DNA of 64,000 nt from Gottfriedia acidiceleris (GTDB lineage Bacteria > Bacillota > Bacilli > Bacillales > Bacillaceae_G). Made by a program: the position numbers and the translations under genes. Location of the stretch: assembly GCF_023115465.1 (NCBI RefSeq), contig NZ_CP096034.1, positions 4,402,001-4,466,000 on the forward strand, read 5' to 3'. The notes below the pieces were generated by a model, which made no database searches, was not told where the DNA came from, and saw only the letters and a program-made list of their open reading frames with translations. Within the stretch, counting starts at the first letter, position 1. Each line of letters begins with the position of its first letter. This document shows, in pieces, positions 51,971 through 61,042 of the stretch.

Positions 51971-53926
51971 TTACTTTTCGTTAGCAAGTATTAAACCAAC
52001 TGGTAAGTTCTTCTTCATAATACTACTAAAGTAACTATTTGGTACTGGTTTGTTCCCTACATAAGGAGAAATTTCAATTGTAAATCCAGGTCGTTTTTTT
52101 GCAGCAACATACCAGTCTTTATATCCACCGCCTCCACCTTTTGCGGGAGCGACTAAACTATAGCCTGTTTGTTTAGATAATTTGGTAGCAATTGCCTTAT
52201 CTCTAGCCATTTGAGTTCCTGATTGGTTATAATGCCAGAAAATTATATTTCCTGATGAGTGGTATGCAGCTGTATTTTTGAATGAATGTTTATTAGTGAA
52301 ATCATATAAAGCTTTAGCTTCTGGTTCACTTAGAGCCTTCGTACCTTTATAGTTATCAGGGCCAGGCTTTGACTTATTACCAGAAATTGTATTCCACCCA
52401 GCTGGATATTGACGATTTAAATCTACGCCACGTACATTTGCCTTCCAAGCTTTAAAATTCTTACTACCATTATTTAATTTAATGACCTGATTTGGATTTT
52501 TTGCACTACTCGCACCTTTTTGTACAAGCATTACGCCATCAGGATTAACCATAGGTACAAAATAAATAGACGTTTGTGATAATGATTTTCTTACATCAAA
52601 ACCAGAAATTTTTGTATTTTTTTCATACGCACTAGCATATTGATCAAGCATTTCCATTATGACATTTGTTGTCATATGCTCACGTGCATGATGCGAACCG
52701 TTTATACTAATTTCAGATTTACCAGTCCCTAGCTTAATCGCATATAAATTTCTACCATCAACCGATTTACCGATTGTTTCAACTTTAGTAAATCCAGGAT
52801 ACCAAGCATTTAGTTCTTGTAAATCTGCTTTCAACTCGTCATATGAATAGTCACCATTTGGGTCAACGTAGTTATAAGTTTTTAACGATATATCCGCTTT
52901 AGGAATTAGCCCCTTAAGTCCTCCAATTTTAACGACATAATAAGAGGAATAGGCTGAATCAATTACTATTTTTTGTTTAGCAGGTACGTTAACCATTGTT
53001 GGTTTTGGATCACGCGGGAAGACAATTTTAGTATTTCGTACTGCAACACCCGCTGTAATTTTAACAGGCTGGGTCACGATACTGATTACAGGTAATGTCT
53101 CATTTGGCAAAGGAATTGTTTTATTTTTATCAATATAAGCAGTTTGATTAGAAAATTGGATCATTAAATATTGATCCTTCTCACCTATTTTACTAAAAAC
53201 CGTATTTGTTTTAACTGTTCCCCTATTCACTAATTTACCATTTTCATTTAATAATAACGGTGTGTCATTTGTTACTTTAAAGACTTTCGCCGTTGGATAG
53301 ATTTCCCATGGAGTAGCATTACGGACTGCACTTTTTAAAATAGTCCCCGCATTCCCATTGTAAGTAACATAGTAAAGGTCATTCTCCTCTTTATCTACTT
53401 TTAACTTAACGTTGGCTGGTATTGTTATTGTAGTAGTTGTAGTACCAGTTGCTTCACTAGTTGTTCCTTCACTTGTTGTGCCACCAGTTGTTCCTTCACT
53501 TGTTGTGCCACCAGTTGTTCCTTCACTTGTTGTGCCACCAGTTGTTCCTTCACTTGTTGTGCCACCGGTTGTTCCTTCACTTGTTGTGCTACCGGTTGTT
53601 CCTTCACTTGTTGTGCCACCGGTTGTTCCTTCACTTGTTGTGCCACCGGTTGTTCCTTCACTTGTTGTGCCACCGGTTGTTCCTTCACTTGTTGTGCCAC
53701 CGGTTGTTCCTTCACTTGTTGTGCCACCGGTTGTTCCTTCACTTGTTGTGCCACCGGTTGTTCCTTCAGTTCCAGAACTCTGAATAGTCAATTCTGTAGG
53801 TTTTAGCGTTACAACCCATTTGTCTGCACTCGCTTTTGTTGTTGATTCTGCAAATACATCTTTAAACATACTAAACATAAGTACTAAAACAATTAAACTA
53901 ATATAACCTTTCTTCAATCCCTTCAC
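51971..53926 (-). CDS. Secreted M14 zinc carboxypeptidase with Thr/Gly/Ser/Glu repeat region
   Basis: 651 residues. A signal peptide (to about 26) is followed by a short strand segment and 11 copies of the nine-residue unit TTSEGTTGG (about 56-155), then two or three SH3-like modules ('IPANVKLKVDKEENDLYYVTYNGNAGTI' and two more with 'YLMIQFSNQTAYI' and 'SYYVVKIGGLKGLI'). The M14 domain starts near 365: zinc ligands in 'SHHAREHM' (H-x-x-E) and 'AAYHSSGNIIFWH', Arg in 'VDLNRQYP', general base Glu in 'FTIEISPYVG'. It probably trims wall or matrix peptides. The repeat is a flexible, possibly glycosylated spacer. Confidence 0.9.
   Translation of the reverse strand: MKGLKKGYISLIVLVLMFSMFKDVFAESTTKASADKWVVTLKPTELTIQSSGTEGTTGGTTSEGTTGGTTSEGTTGGTTSEGTTGGTTSEGTTGGTTSEGTTGGTTSEGTTGSTTSEGTTGGTTSEGTTGGTTSEGTTGGTTSEGTTGGTTSEGTTSEATGTTTTTITIPANVKLKVDKEENDLYYVTYNGNAGTILKSAVRNATPWEIYPTAKVFKVTNDTPLLLNENGKLVNRGTVKTNTVFSKIGEKDQYLMIQFSNQTAYIDKNKTIPLPNETLPVISIVTQPVKITAGVAVRNTKIVFPRDPKPTMVNVPAKQKIVIDSAYSSYYVVKIGGLKGLIPKADISLKTYNYVDPNGDYSYDELKADLQELNAWYPGFTKVETIGKSVDGRNLYAIKLGTGKSEISINGSHHAREHMTTNVIMEMLDQYASAYEKNTKISGFDVRKSLSQTSIYFVPMVNPDGVMLVQKGASSAKNPNQVIKLNNGSKNFKAWKANVRGVDLNRQYPAGWNTISGNKSKPGPDNYKGTKALSEPEAKALYDFTNKHSFKNTAAYHSSGNIIFWHYNQSGTQMARDKAIATKLSKQTGYSLVAPAKGGGGGYKDWYVAAKKRPGFTIEISPYVGNKPVPNSYFSSIMKKNLPVGLILANEK
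53466..53762 (-). repeat. Eleven tandem 27-bp repeats inside the M14 carboxypeptidase gene
   Basis: The unit reads CCTTCACTTGTTGTGCCACC plus GGTTGTT on the + strand and is in frame (9 codons). The copies differ at two positions only: three have CCAGTT for CCGGTT (the block next to the C-terminal side), one has GCTACC (Gly to Ser). Near-identity points to recent copy-number change. Confidence 0.95.
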
Positions 53927-54190
53927 CTCTCTAGTTAATCAAATAAATGTATGTAATTGTTTTTTACACGTAACAGACGAAAAGCTCCCCATTCAGGGAG
54001 CTTATTTTACTATATTAATATTTTATTATATTAGTATTTTCATTGCATATTAAAATTGTATTACACACTTAACCATTCTTATTACGTTTTTTACTTTAAA
54101 TAAGGTATGTTTTTATCGATTTTAGTTGAAACTATGAGGATTTTACATATAAGTGCGATTTAATTTATGAATATATTTGAATTGATGGTA

Positions 54191-54310
54191 TTTATTTGCG
54201 ATTTTCATTTTTTATTTGCGTTCCTATAATTTTTATTATGATTTTCACTATTTTTTTGCGATTCCCGAATTTTATTTGCTCCCGGAACTAAATTGCGATT
54301 TATACTTTTT
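54191..54310. repeat. Degenerate tandem repeat with a 20-bp period
   Basis: TTTATTTGCG or a variant recurs at 54191, 54211, 54251 and 54271, with a weaker copy at 54231 and a shifted AATTGCGATT at 54291. The second half of each unit alternates ATTTTCA/TTCC-like sequence. It lies in the 540-bp gap between the divergent carboxypeptidase and ywqB-like genes. The rest of the gap shows no feature. Confidence 0.6.
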
Positions 54311-54470
54311 ATTTTCATTTCCGAATTTAATTACCCTTCACCCAAATGTTTATTACAACTTAATAGTAACAATCTTTATCAACTTTCAATTTTTCCCTTT
54401 TCGGCTATGTGTATCGTATTTGTTTAGGGTATAATTACCAATAAGAATGTTTCGAGTAAGGAGGCATCGA

Positions 54471-56102
54471 ATGCTTCAGCGTGATTTAAGTAAAGATATT
54501 ATTTATGAACTTTCATATTCACTTTTTTCAAAGCTCTCTCCTCAAAATACGAGGGACACAGAGCTTGTTGAAACTGGCCTGCAATTGTATCGACTAGGTC
54601 AAGTATATAATGTTTCGGTTCGTGAAGGTCGCCTAGTTGGTGTTGTCGAAGAAGGAGATCAAATTCATTTACCAATTCTACATATTGAAAACCATGATCA
54701 AAATGGGTGTGATTGCTACGAAGCTCCTCCATGCCAACATCAAATTGCACTTCTTTGCTATGCTGCCGCTTCATTTTCTTTAGTCGGAGATATTATGAGG
54801 AAGTTTAAGCAGTCTTCTTTAAAAAGTATCCCGAATATCATGACTGGTCGCCAATTGTTAGATCAAATGAGTATGTTTGAGCAGGATCGACCGAAAGAGA
54901 CCGTGGAGTTATTTGAGAAAAAGTATAAGGAGTATATAGAACAGCAAAGAACGTCATTTTACCAAGATGTTTATTTTGTTTATCCATTATATGAACGGTT
55001 TTATCATGGATTATTGAATCAACAACCACGTCAAGAAAAGGAAAAGCTACAATATCAGTTACTTGCGTCTATTTTTACAATGAATAAAATGGTCGGACAA
55101 ATCGAAATTCAAAGTACAGTTTACGACAATGCGCATTTACCGCGCGAAATGACAATGCTAGAAAATCAAATTGACGCAGTAAGTAGACAATTACATAATT
55201 TAACTGGGGGTTCGGTGTCTACTCAGTACGAAGAAGTTCTTCGTGAGCAGTTACAGGCTCTTTTATTAGAAAGAAATCTTTGTATAGTTCCTCGTTATAA
55301 CTCTTTTCGTCATGTATATAAAGAGCTATTAAATAGTCCAAAGATTTTATATAAGGATTTAGAAACATTATCAAAGGTTGAGGACAACTATTATGCAGAT
55401 TTAGGAAAAGCTCATCTATATTATTTATTAAAAGAAGATGAAGCAATGCTGTCCATTATAAAGCAATATAGCAATAATGAACGTACTCTCTATTGCTTTA
55501 CCTACTGGATAGAAAGTCTTCGAAAAAACAATGAAACAGATCGGCTAACATTATTTTTGCCATTGTATTACGAGATGGTTTTACACTTTTTAAAAATTGG
55601 CGATGATGAATATGCAAAAACTACTTTTGCGAAACATTTCCTTACTAATTATGAGTACAATAGTTTTTACACTAATGAAACGGCCGGGCTAGAAGTAGTT
55701 TATCAAGCATTACTTCCATATAGTGTGATGCAGTACACTGATTATTTAATGCATAATCGAGATTACAAGCGATGGGTTGAGCTGCAAATGCACTTATATT
55801 CTTACAATCCTGATTACATTGATAAACATGACCTTCAGGAAGTACATAAGTACTCACCTCAATCTGTATTACCTATATACCATCACTTGGTTCTTTATTA
55901 CATTGAATTAAAAGGCCGAGCAAACTATAAAATAGCAGTTCGATATTTGAAAAAACTAAGAACAAATTATAAAAAATTAAAGCGCATGAATGAGTGGGAA
56001 GATTATATTCAGTATGTTGAATCTCAATTTATTCGTTTACGTGCACTTCAAGAGGAATTAAAGAAAGGAAAATTAGTCAATGAAGCGACTAGCAAATCTT
56101 AG
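54471..56102 (+). CDS. SWIM zinc-finger protein (YwqB-like)
   Basis: 543 residues from ATG 54471, which has AAGGAGG six bases upstream; an earlier in-frame ATG at 54447 lacks one. Near residue 80 is a SWIM motif, 'CDCYEAPPCQHQIALL' (C-x-C-x(n)-C-x-H). The remainder is helical. In B. subtilis ywqB is the partner of the SNF2 helicase ywqA, and SWIM domains commonly serve DNA or protein contacts. Here too the helicase gene overlaps its end by 23 nt. The pair probably acts on DNA; the process is not known. Confidence 0.85.
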   Translation: MLQRDLSKDIIYELSYSLFSKLSPQNTRDTELVETGLQLYRLGQVYNVSVREGRLVGVVEEGDQIHLPILHIENHDQNGCDCYEAPPCQHQIALLCYAAASFSLVGDIMRKFKQSSLKSIPNIMTGRQLLDQMSMFEQDRPKETVELFEKKYKEYIEQQRTSFYQDVYFVYPLYERFYHGLLNQQPRQEKEKLQYQLLASIFTMNKMVGQIEIQSTVYDNAHLPREMTMLENQIDAVSRQLHNLTGGSVSTQYEEVLREQLQALLLERNLCIVPRYNSFRHVYKELLNSPKILYKDLETLSKVEDNYYADLGKAHLYYLLKEDEAMLSIIKQYSNNERTLYCFTYWIESLRKNNETDRLTLFLPLYYEMVLHFLKIGDDEYAKTTFAKHFLTNYEYNSFYTNETAGLEVVYQALLPYSVMQYTDYLMHNRDYKRWVELQMHLYSYNPDYIDKHDLQEVHKYSPQSVLPIYHHLVLYYIELKGRANYKIAVRYLKKLRTNYKKLKRMNEWEDYIQYVESQFIRLRALQEELKKGKLVNEATSKS

Positions 56103-58836
56103 TATTGCCGTAAAATGGGTTGAGCGAAAAGGCTTACTCCTTTATGGAATGCAAAGTCACGGTGTCATTTTACCGGTAACCGCATGGAAGCATCTAGTGT
56201 TTCAATGGCATGAACCTTCATATTATGGGACATTATTGCAGCCGACCCGAGTCGGACAGATTGAAGGAATTCTTTTAACTCCAATCGAAGCACTTACTTT
56301 TTTTAGAGAACATCAAGAAAACTCTTTAGTTGAGATTACTTATTTAGATGAAGCAAATGAGTTTCATTCGGTAATCTCACGTCTATACGATGATTTTAAC
56401 GAGGGCCACGTTTCACCAAGTTTTGCTCATTATCAGACTGGCGATGAGCTATGGAAAATTGATGGGTTTGAACAATTAGAACCAACTTTACAGGAATTGG
56501 TTTCTTCTGCAATTAAACAGCAGTTTGAAATAGAAACTTTACAGTCTAAACGCTGGGATATTGCTAGGGGCTTGTATCACAATCCAAGTTATATAAAACA
56601 ACAACTCACACATAGTATTGATGAAGACGATTGGCATGTGAAAATAGGGCTAAGAGACGATGATGTTCCATTTTCAATTCGATTAGTACTTGAAGAGCCA
56701 ATGAGTGAGCATGATGACTGGAATTTACGTACATATTTAATTGATGAGCGAAAAACAATAAAACCTTATGAATATAACGGACATGAATCGTTACATAAAA
56801 AGCATTCTTCTTATGCTGAGTATTTAGATCGAACGTTCCAAGGAGTAGGATTATTAGCACCAAACTTAATCGATGACCATAAGCCAAAAGAAGTTTTAAG
56901 TGAACAAGAAGCTTGGACATTTTTAACAGAGGATAGTGAAAAAGTACTTTCCGCAAATATTCAGGTTCTTTTACCAAGCTGGTGGCAAGCTCTAAAACAA
57001 AATAAGATGACATTAAAAGCAAGTGTTAAAGGTAAACCTGCTGGAAATTCATTTTTCAATATGGAAACATTAGTTGACTTCAACTGGCGAATTTCTACAA
57101 ATGGAATGGAGCTTTCAGAACAACAATTCCAACAATTCGTTGAAAATCAAAGACGTCTAATTCAATTTAACGGTCAGTGGATTGCACTTGACCCTGCTTT
57201 TATTGCACGTATGAAGAAAATGATGGCAAAGGCTGAAAAGCAAGGGCTTAGATTTCACGAAGTTCTTCAACATGAGCTACTACAGGGAACTGAAAAACCT
57301 GAGGACGATAACTCACCTTTTGCAGAAGTTGAAATTGAAGTAGATGATGTATTCCGAGAATTAACTAAACGATTAACATCCATTTCAGAAGTTCCCGAGC
57401 TTAATGTTCCTAATGGTCTACAAGCAACATTACGAGCATATCAGCAAAAAGGATTCGAATGGTTAGTTCATTTGAAAAATATGGGATTTGGCGCTCTGCT
57501 TGCTGACGATATGGGGCTTGGAAAAACAATTCAATCGATCTCTTATTTAGCTTACCGTAAAGAAAACGAAGAAAAACGAGGAGCATCATTGATTGTCTGC
57601 CCTACTTCTGTTATTAACAATTGGAAACGAGAAATTGAATTATTTTATCCTGATTTAACTGTTCATGTTCACTATGGAGGTAGCCGTTTAAAAGGTGAAG
57701 ACTTATTTTCAATAATGAGAGATGTCGATATTGTCATCACCTCCTATGCTTTAAGCGTGTTAGATTATGAAGACCTAAAGCAATATGTCTGGAAAAGTAT
57801 CATTCTTGATGAAGCTCAAAATATAAAAAATCCAACGACAAAGCAGTCTCGCGCAGTTCGCGGGTTAAAAGCTGAGCACCGTATTGCTCTTACTGGTACC
57901 CCAATGGAAAACCGCTTAACGGAGCTTTGGACAATTTTTGATTTTATAAATAGAGGATATCTTGGTTCACTAAACCGTTTCGTTAGCAATTATGTAAACC
58001 CTATTGAAAAAGACCGAGATGAAGAAAAAATAAATGCTGTTCATCGATTAATTTCACCTTTCTTACTAAGACGAACTAAGCAAGACGAAGATGTTGCTTT
58101 AAATCTTCCACCAAAACAAGAACAAAAGATGCTTTGCCCGTTATCTGTTGAACAAGCCGCATTATACGAGCAAGTTGTTCAAGACACCCTAAAACAGATC
58201 GATACATTAACTGGTATCCAACGGCGAGGCCGTATTTTATGGATGCTAAATAAATTGAAACAAATCTGTGACCACCCTTCTTTATTCTTGAAGGAATCAC
58301 AGCTTGTTGAATTCGAAGAGAGATCAAGTAAAGTTGAACGACTATTCGAATTAATAGACCCAATCCTTGAACAGAGCGAAAGCTGCCTAATCTTTACTCA
58401 GTATGTGAGAATGGGTGATATGCTTAAAGAGGCAATTCAAGCAAAATTTGGTGAAGAAGTATTATTCTTAAACGGTAGTGTTCCTAAAACTGCCCGTGAT
58501 AATATGATTTCTCGCTTCCAAAACGGCGATGTAAAAGTGTTTATTCTTTCACTCAAAGCTGGTGGAACAGGATTAAACTTAACAGCTGCAAATCACGTAA
58601 TGCACTTTGACCGTTGGTGGAATCCAGCAGTTGAAAATCAAGCGACCGACCGAGCATACAGAATTGGTCAAACGAAATTCGTTCAAGTCCATAAATTTGT
58701 AACGATCGGAACGCTAGAAGAAAAAATTGATGAAATGCTACAACGGAAACAATCACTTAACGATACAATCATAACGAGCGAACAGTGGATTACAGAATTA
58801 TCTATGGATGAGCTTGTTGAGTTGTTAAGTGTTTAA
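56080..58836 (+). CDS. SNF2-family DEAD/H helicase (YwqA-like)
   Basis: 918 residues. The N-terminal 430 residues are the bacterial SNF2-associated region. The motor follows: motif I 'LLADDMGLGKTIQ' near residue 475, Ia 'LIVCPTSVINNW', motif II 'IILDEAQNIKN' (DEAQ), III 'ALTGTPMENRL', then 'LIFTQYVRMGDML', 'LSLKAGGTGLNLTAANHVMHFDRWWNPAVENQATDRAYRIGQ' for motifs V-VI. It moves along double-stranded DNA using ATP and may strip proteins or RNA polymerase. It is translated with the SWIM protein. Confidence 0.93.
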   Translation: MKRLANLSIAVKWVERKGLLLYGMQSHGVILPVTAWKHLVFQWHEPSYYGTLLQPTRVGQIEGILLTPIEALTFFREHQENSLVEITYLDEANEFHSVISRLYDDFNEGHVSPSFAHYQTGDELWKIDGFEQLEPTLQELVSSAIKQQFEIETLQSKRWDIARGLYHNPSYIKQQLTHSIDEDDWHVKIGLRDDDVPFSIRLVLEEPMSEHDDWNLRTYLIDERKTIKPYEYNGHESLHKKHSSYAEYLDRTFQGVGLLAPNLIDDHKPKEVLSEQEAWTFLTEDSEKVLSANIQVLLPSWWQALKQNKMTLKASVKGKPAGNSFFNMETLVDFNWRISTNGMELSEQQFQQFVENQRRLIQFNGQWIALDPAFIARMKKMMAKAEKQGLRFHEVLQHELLQGTEKPEDDNSPFAEVEIEVDDVFRELTKRLTSISEVPELNVPNGLQATLRAYQQKGFEWLVHLKNMGFGALLADDMGLGKTIQSISYLAYRKENEEKRGASLIVCPTSVINNWKREIELFYPDLTVHVHYGGSRLKGEDLFSIMRDVDIVITSYALSVLDYEDLKQYVWKSIILDEAQNIKNPTTKQSRAVRGLKAEHRIALTGTPMENRLTELWTIFDFINRGYLGSLNRFVSNYVNPIEKDRDEEKINAVHRLISPFLLRRTKQDEDVALNLPPKQEQKMLCPLSVEQAALYEQVVQDTLKQIDTLTGIQRRGRILWMLNKLKQICDHPSLFLKESQLVEFEERSSKVERLFELIDPILEQSESCLIFTQYVRMGDMLKEAIQAKFGEEVLFLNGSVPKTARDNMISRFQNGDVKVFILSLKAGGTGLNLTAANHVMHFDRWWNPAVENQATDRAYRIGQTKFVQVHKFVTIGTLEEKIDEMLQRKQSLNDTIITSEQWITELSMDELVELLSV

Positions 58837-58845
58837 TATGAAGGA

Positions 58846-58880
58846 AAAATGGGATTATTGTATAGAGATAATCCCATTTT
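58846..58880 (+). terminator. Terminator of the ywqBA pair
   Basis: AAAATGGGATTAT pairs with ATAATCCCATTTT around nine bases, ten nt behind the stop codon. Confidence 0.8.
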
Positions 58881-58901
58881 CTATTAATAGGAGGTTTTAA
58901 T

Positions 58902-59438
58902 ATGGGCACAAATACTGGAATGAACGTAATAGTCAAAAACCATGATGAAAATTGGAAAAACTTATTTCAAATAGAAGCTAACCGTATACATGAAATCTTA
59001 AAAGATGAACTTATTGAAATTCATCACATTGGTAGTACATCAGTTCCAAATTTAAAGGCTAAACCGATTATCGATATGTTACCAGTCGTTAAAAACATAG
59101 AAAATATAGACAAGTATAATGATCAACTGGCTGAAATTGGCTATGAGGGACTAGGTGAGTTCGGTCTTCCAGGTAGAAGATACTTCCGAAAAGGTGGAGA
59201 GAATCGTACCCACCAAATGCATATGTATCAGTTTGATAACGAAAAAGAAATTGAGCGTCATATTGCAGTTCCTGCTTATTTAAGAGCACATGAAGATGAG
59301 ATGAAAGCTTATGGAGAATTAAAAGCGCAGCTTGCTGAAAAATTTCCAAATGATATTTATGGATATATGGACGGAAAAGATACTTTTGTGAAGGATTTAG
59401 AGCGAAAGGCAATTGAATGGAGAAAAACGAATAAATAA
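58902..59438 (+). CDS. GrpB-family (UPF0157) protein
   Basis: 178 residues, TAGGAGG site. The block 'IHHIGSTSVPNLKAKPIIDMLPVV' is the nucleotidyltransferase-like signature of GrpB, and 'GRRYFRKGGENRTHQMHMYQ' and 'AVPAYLRAHEDEMKAYGELK' are the other family motifs. The fold is that of small nucleotidyltransferases; in some actinobacteria it is fused to dephospho-CoA kinase. The substrate is not known. Confidence 0.92.
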   Translation: MGTNTGMNVIVKNHDENWKNLFQIEANRIHEILKDELIEIHHIGSTSVPNLKAKPIIDMLPVVKNIENIDKYNDQLAEIGYEGLGEFGLPGRRYFRKGGENRTHQMHMYQFDNEKEIERHIAVPAYLRAHEDEMKAYGELKAQLAEKFPNDIYGYMDGKDTFVKDLERKAIEWRKTNK

Positions 59439-59538
59439 CATATTGAATTAATAAAAAATTTTTTATTTGGCTGCAATTTGCCGAGTAATGCCAATGCTTT
59501 GCCTGGTGTATTATTCAGACCTTTATAATTACTTAATG

Positions 59539-59575
59539 AAAGAAGCCTAATTTCAAAAAAATAGGCTTCTTTTTT
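59539..59575. terminator. Bidirectional terminator between grpB-like and fabZ genes
   Basis: AAAGAAGCCTA pairs with TAGGCTTCTTT across a 12-base A-rich loop, T run to the right. Confidence 0.8.
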
Positions 59576-59586
59576 ATTCACTCTAT

Positions 59587-60009
59587 TTACTTAAGTGCAA
59601 ATGTAAGTTCAGCTTCACAAGCTATTTGTCCGTCAACTGTTGCGACTGCTTTACCTTTACCAATCGGTCCACGCATTTTCACTAGTTCAACCTCTAGTCT
59701 CAGTTGATCACCTGGTACTACTTGTCTTTTAAAGCGGCAATTATCTATACCAGCAAATAATGCTAGTTTACCTTTATTTTGTTCAAGACTTAACGCGGCA
59801 ACTCCTCCAACTTGTGCTAAAGCTTCTACAATTAGTACTCCTGGCATTACAGGATAGTCAGGGAAATGACCATTAAAAAACTCTTCGTTAGCTGTTACAT
59901 TTTTAATACCAACTGCACGTTTACCTTCTTCGTGCTCGATGATGCGATCTACTAATAAAAATGGGTAACGATGCGGAAGAATTTCTTTAATTGCTTTAAT
60001 ATCTAACAT
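59587..60009 (-). CDS. fabZ: (3R)-hydroxyacyl-ACP dehydratase
   Basis: 140 residues from ATG 60009, with TTAGGAGG ten bases upstream; upstream in-frame codons precede the ribosome site. '[14 protein letters not shown]' is the FabZ start, catalytic His in '[14 protein letters not shown]' and Glu in '[11 protein letters not shown]'. It removes water from 3-hydroxyacyl-ACP in fatty-acid elongation. It is monocistronic, as ywpB is in B. subtilis. Confidence 0.97.
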   Translation of the reverse strand: MLDIKAIKEILPHRYPFLLVDRIIEHEEGKRAVGIKNVTANEEFFNGHFPDYPVMPGVLIVEALAQVGGVAALSLEQNKGKLALFAGIDNCRFKRQVVPGDQLRLEVELVKMRGPIGKGKAVATVDGQIACEAELTFALK

Positions 60010-60051
60010 TTTATGTAGTCCTCCTAATTTGTAAAGATTCATTATGTTAAT

Positions 60052-60081
60052 AAAAAAGAAGCAAGTCTTAAGACCAGCTTC
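60052..60081 (-). terminator. Hairpin with T run just upstream of fabZ
   Basis: On the minus strand GAAGC-TG-GTCTTAAGAC-TT-GCTTC followed by six T. It is 250 nt behind the crp-like stop, so it either ends that transcript or works as an attenuator in the fabZ leader. Confidence 0.6.
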
Positions 60082-60335
60082 TATGCGCTATAAATATAAT
60101 ACTATCTTATTTTGTAAGTTAACGCAAACCAATAATGACCGCTCATTTGCTTACTAATATTACTCCAATTACTCTATAAGAGCTAAAACGGTAAGTTTCT
60201 TAATCAATTAAACCAATATTTATATATTATATTTACAGAAAATTTATAAAAGTTTGAAATTTTGTAAAGTATTTGACAGACGAAAGAAACCGATTTTTTT
60301 ATCATTGAGTTAGAACAAGAAAGAGATGCTGCTCT

Positions 60336-60971
60336 TCAGGACAAAAGTGTGTATCGCCCATTTTGTTTCTCAATAAATCCTTTTTCACATAGTTCATTCA
60401 TTACATAGGATACGCTTACACGTGATGAACCAACTACATAAGCTAGTTCTTGGTGAGTGAATGGGATCGTAATTGTTATACCCTTAGGTGTTTCCTTACC
60501 ATATAAGGATGCTAATTGGCGCAACATTGTTAAGACACGCTCTCCTACATCTGAGAAACTCATCAACCTTGTTTGGAGAAGTAGAGCTGATTCTTTATTA
60601 CTTAGCGATCTTAGCGTTTTAAGAATGAGTTCTGGCTCACTCAAAACGATATCGCGAAATGTTGATTTTGGAATTCGAAGAACACGTGCGATTGACGAGG
60701 TAGAAGCGTTATATCCATATGCTTCATCTGCCCATACGTTTGATTCTCCAATTAGATTACCAGAGCCTACGATATATAAATGGCGCTCAGCTCCATTAGG
60801 TGATAACAAGTAAATACGAATTCGCCCTTCAAGGACGAGATAAACAAATGGATGATTTTCATCTTGTTGGAATAATACGACCTCACGTGAGAATGACAGT
60901 TCTTTACCTACTTTAAGAAAAGGTGCTGCTATCCATTCTCCTTGTTCAAACCATAAGGATTGATGATTCAT
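60336..60971 (-). CDS. Crp/Fnr-family transcriptional regulator
   Basis: 211 residues. The cyclic-nucleotide-binding-like barrel has 'FVYLVLEGRIRIYLLSPNGAERHLYIVGSGNLIGESNV', and the C-terminal winged helix reads 'FTHQELAYVVGSSRVSVSYVMNELCEKGFI'. There are no clustered cysteines, so it is not an FNR-type iron-sulfur sensor. The Arg-Ser pair needed for cAMP is not evident, so the ligand is open. It is divergent from the aminotransferase operon with about 60 nt between, so it most likely controls that operon and itself. Confidence 0.87.
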   Translation of the reverse strand: MNHQSLWFEQGEWIAAPFLKVGKELSFSREVVLFQQDENHPFVYLVLEGRIRIYLLSPNGAERHLYIVGSGNLIGESNVWADEAYGYNASTSSIARVLRIPKSTFRDIVLSEPELILKTLRSLSNKESALLLQTRLMSFSDVGERVLTMLRQLASLYGKETPKGITITIPFTHQELAYVVGSSRVSVSYVMNELCEKGFIEKQNGRYTLLS

Positions 60972-61042
60972 ATGTCACCTCAAATTAATTATGTACCAAA
61001 TAATGAAAACGCTATCAAAACAGTGAAAGGATGAAATTTAAT

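Noticed and set aside
53466..53762. CRISPR-like array
   Set aside because: The repeats are contiguous, in frame and without spacers; they code for the TTSEGTTGG units.
53412..53787. Three long frames with perfect repeats (VVPSLVVPP-, KEQPVAQQV- and LLCHQLFLH-type)
   Set aside because: They are other frames of the 27-bp repeat of the M14 gene; the period is a multiple of three, so all frames stay open.
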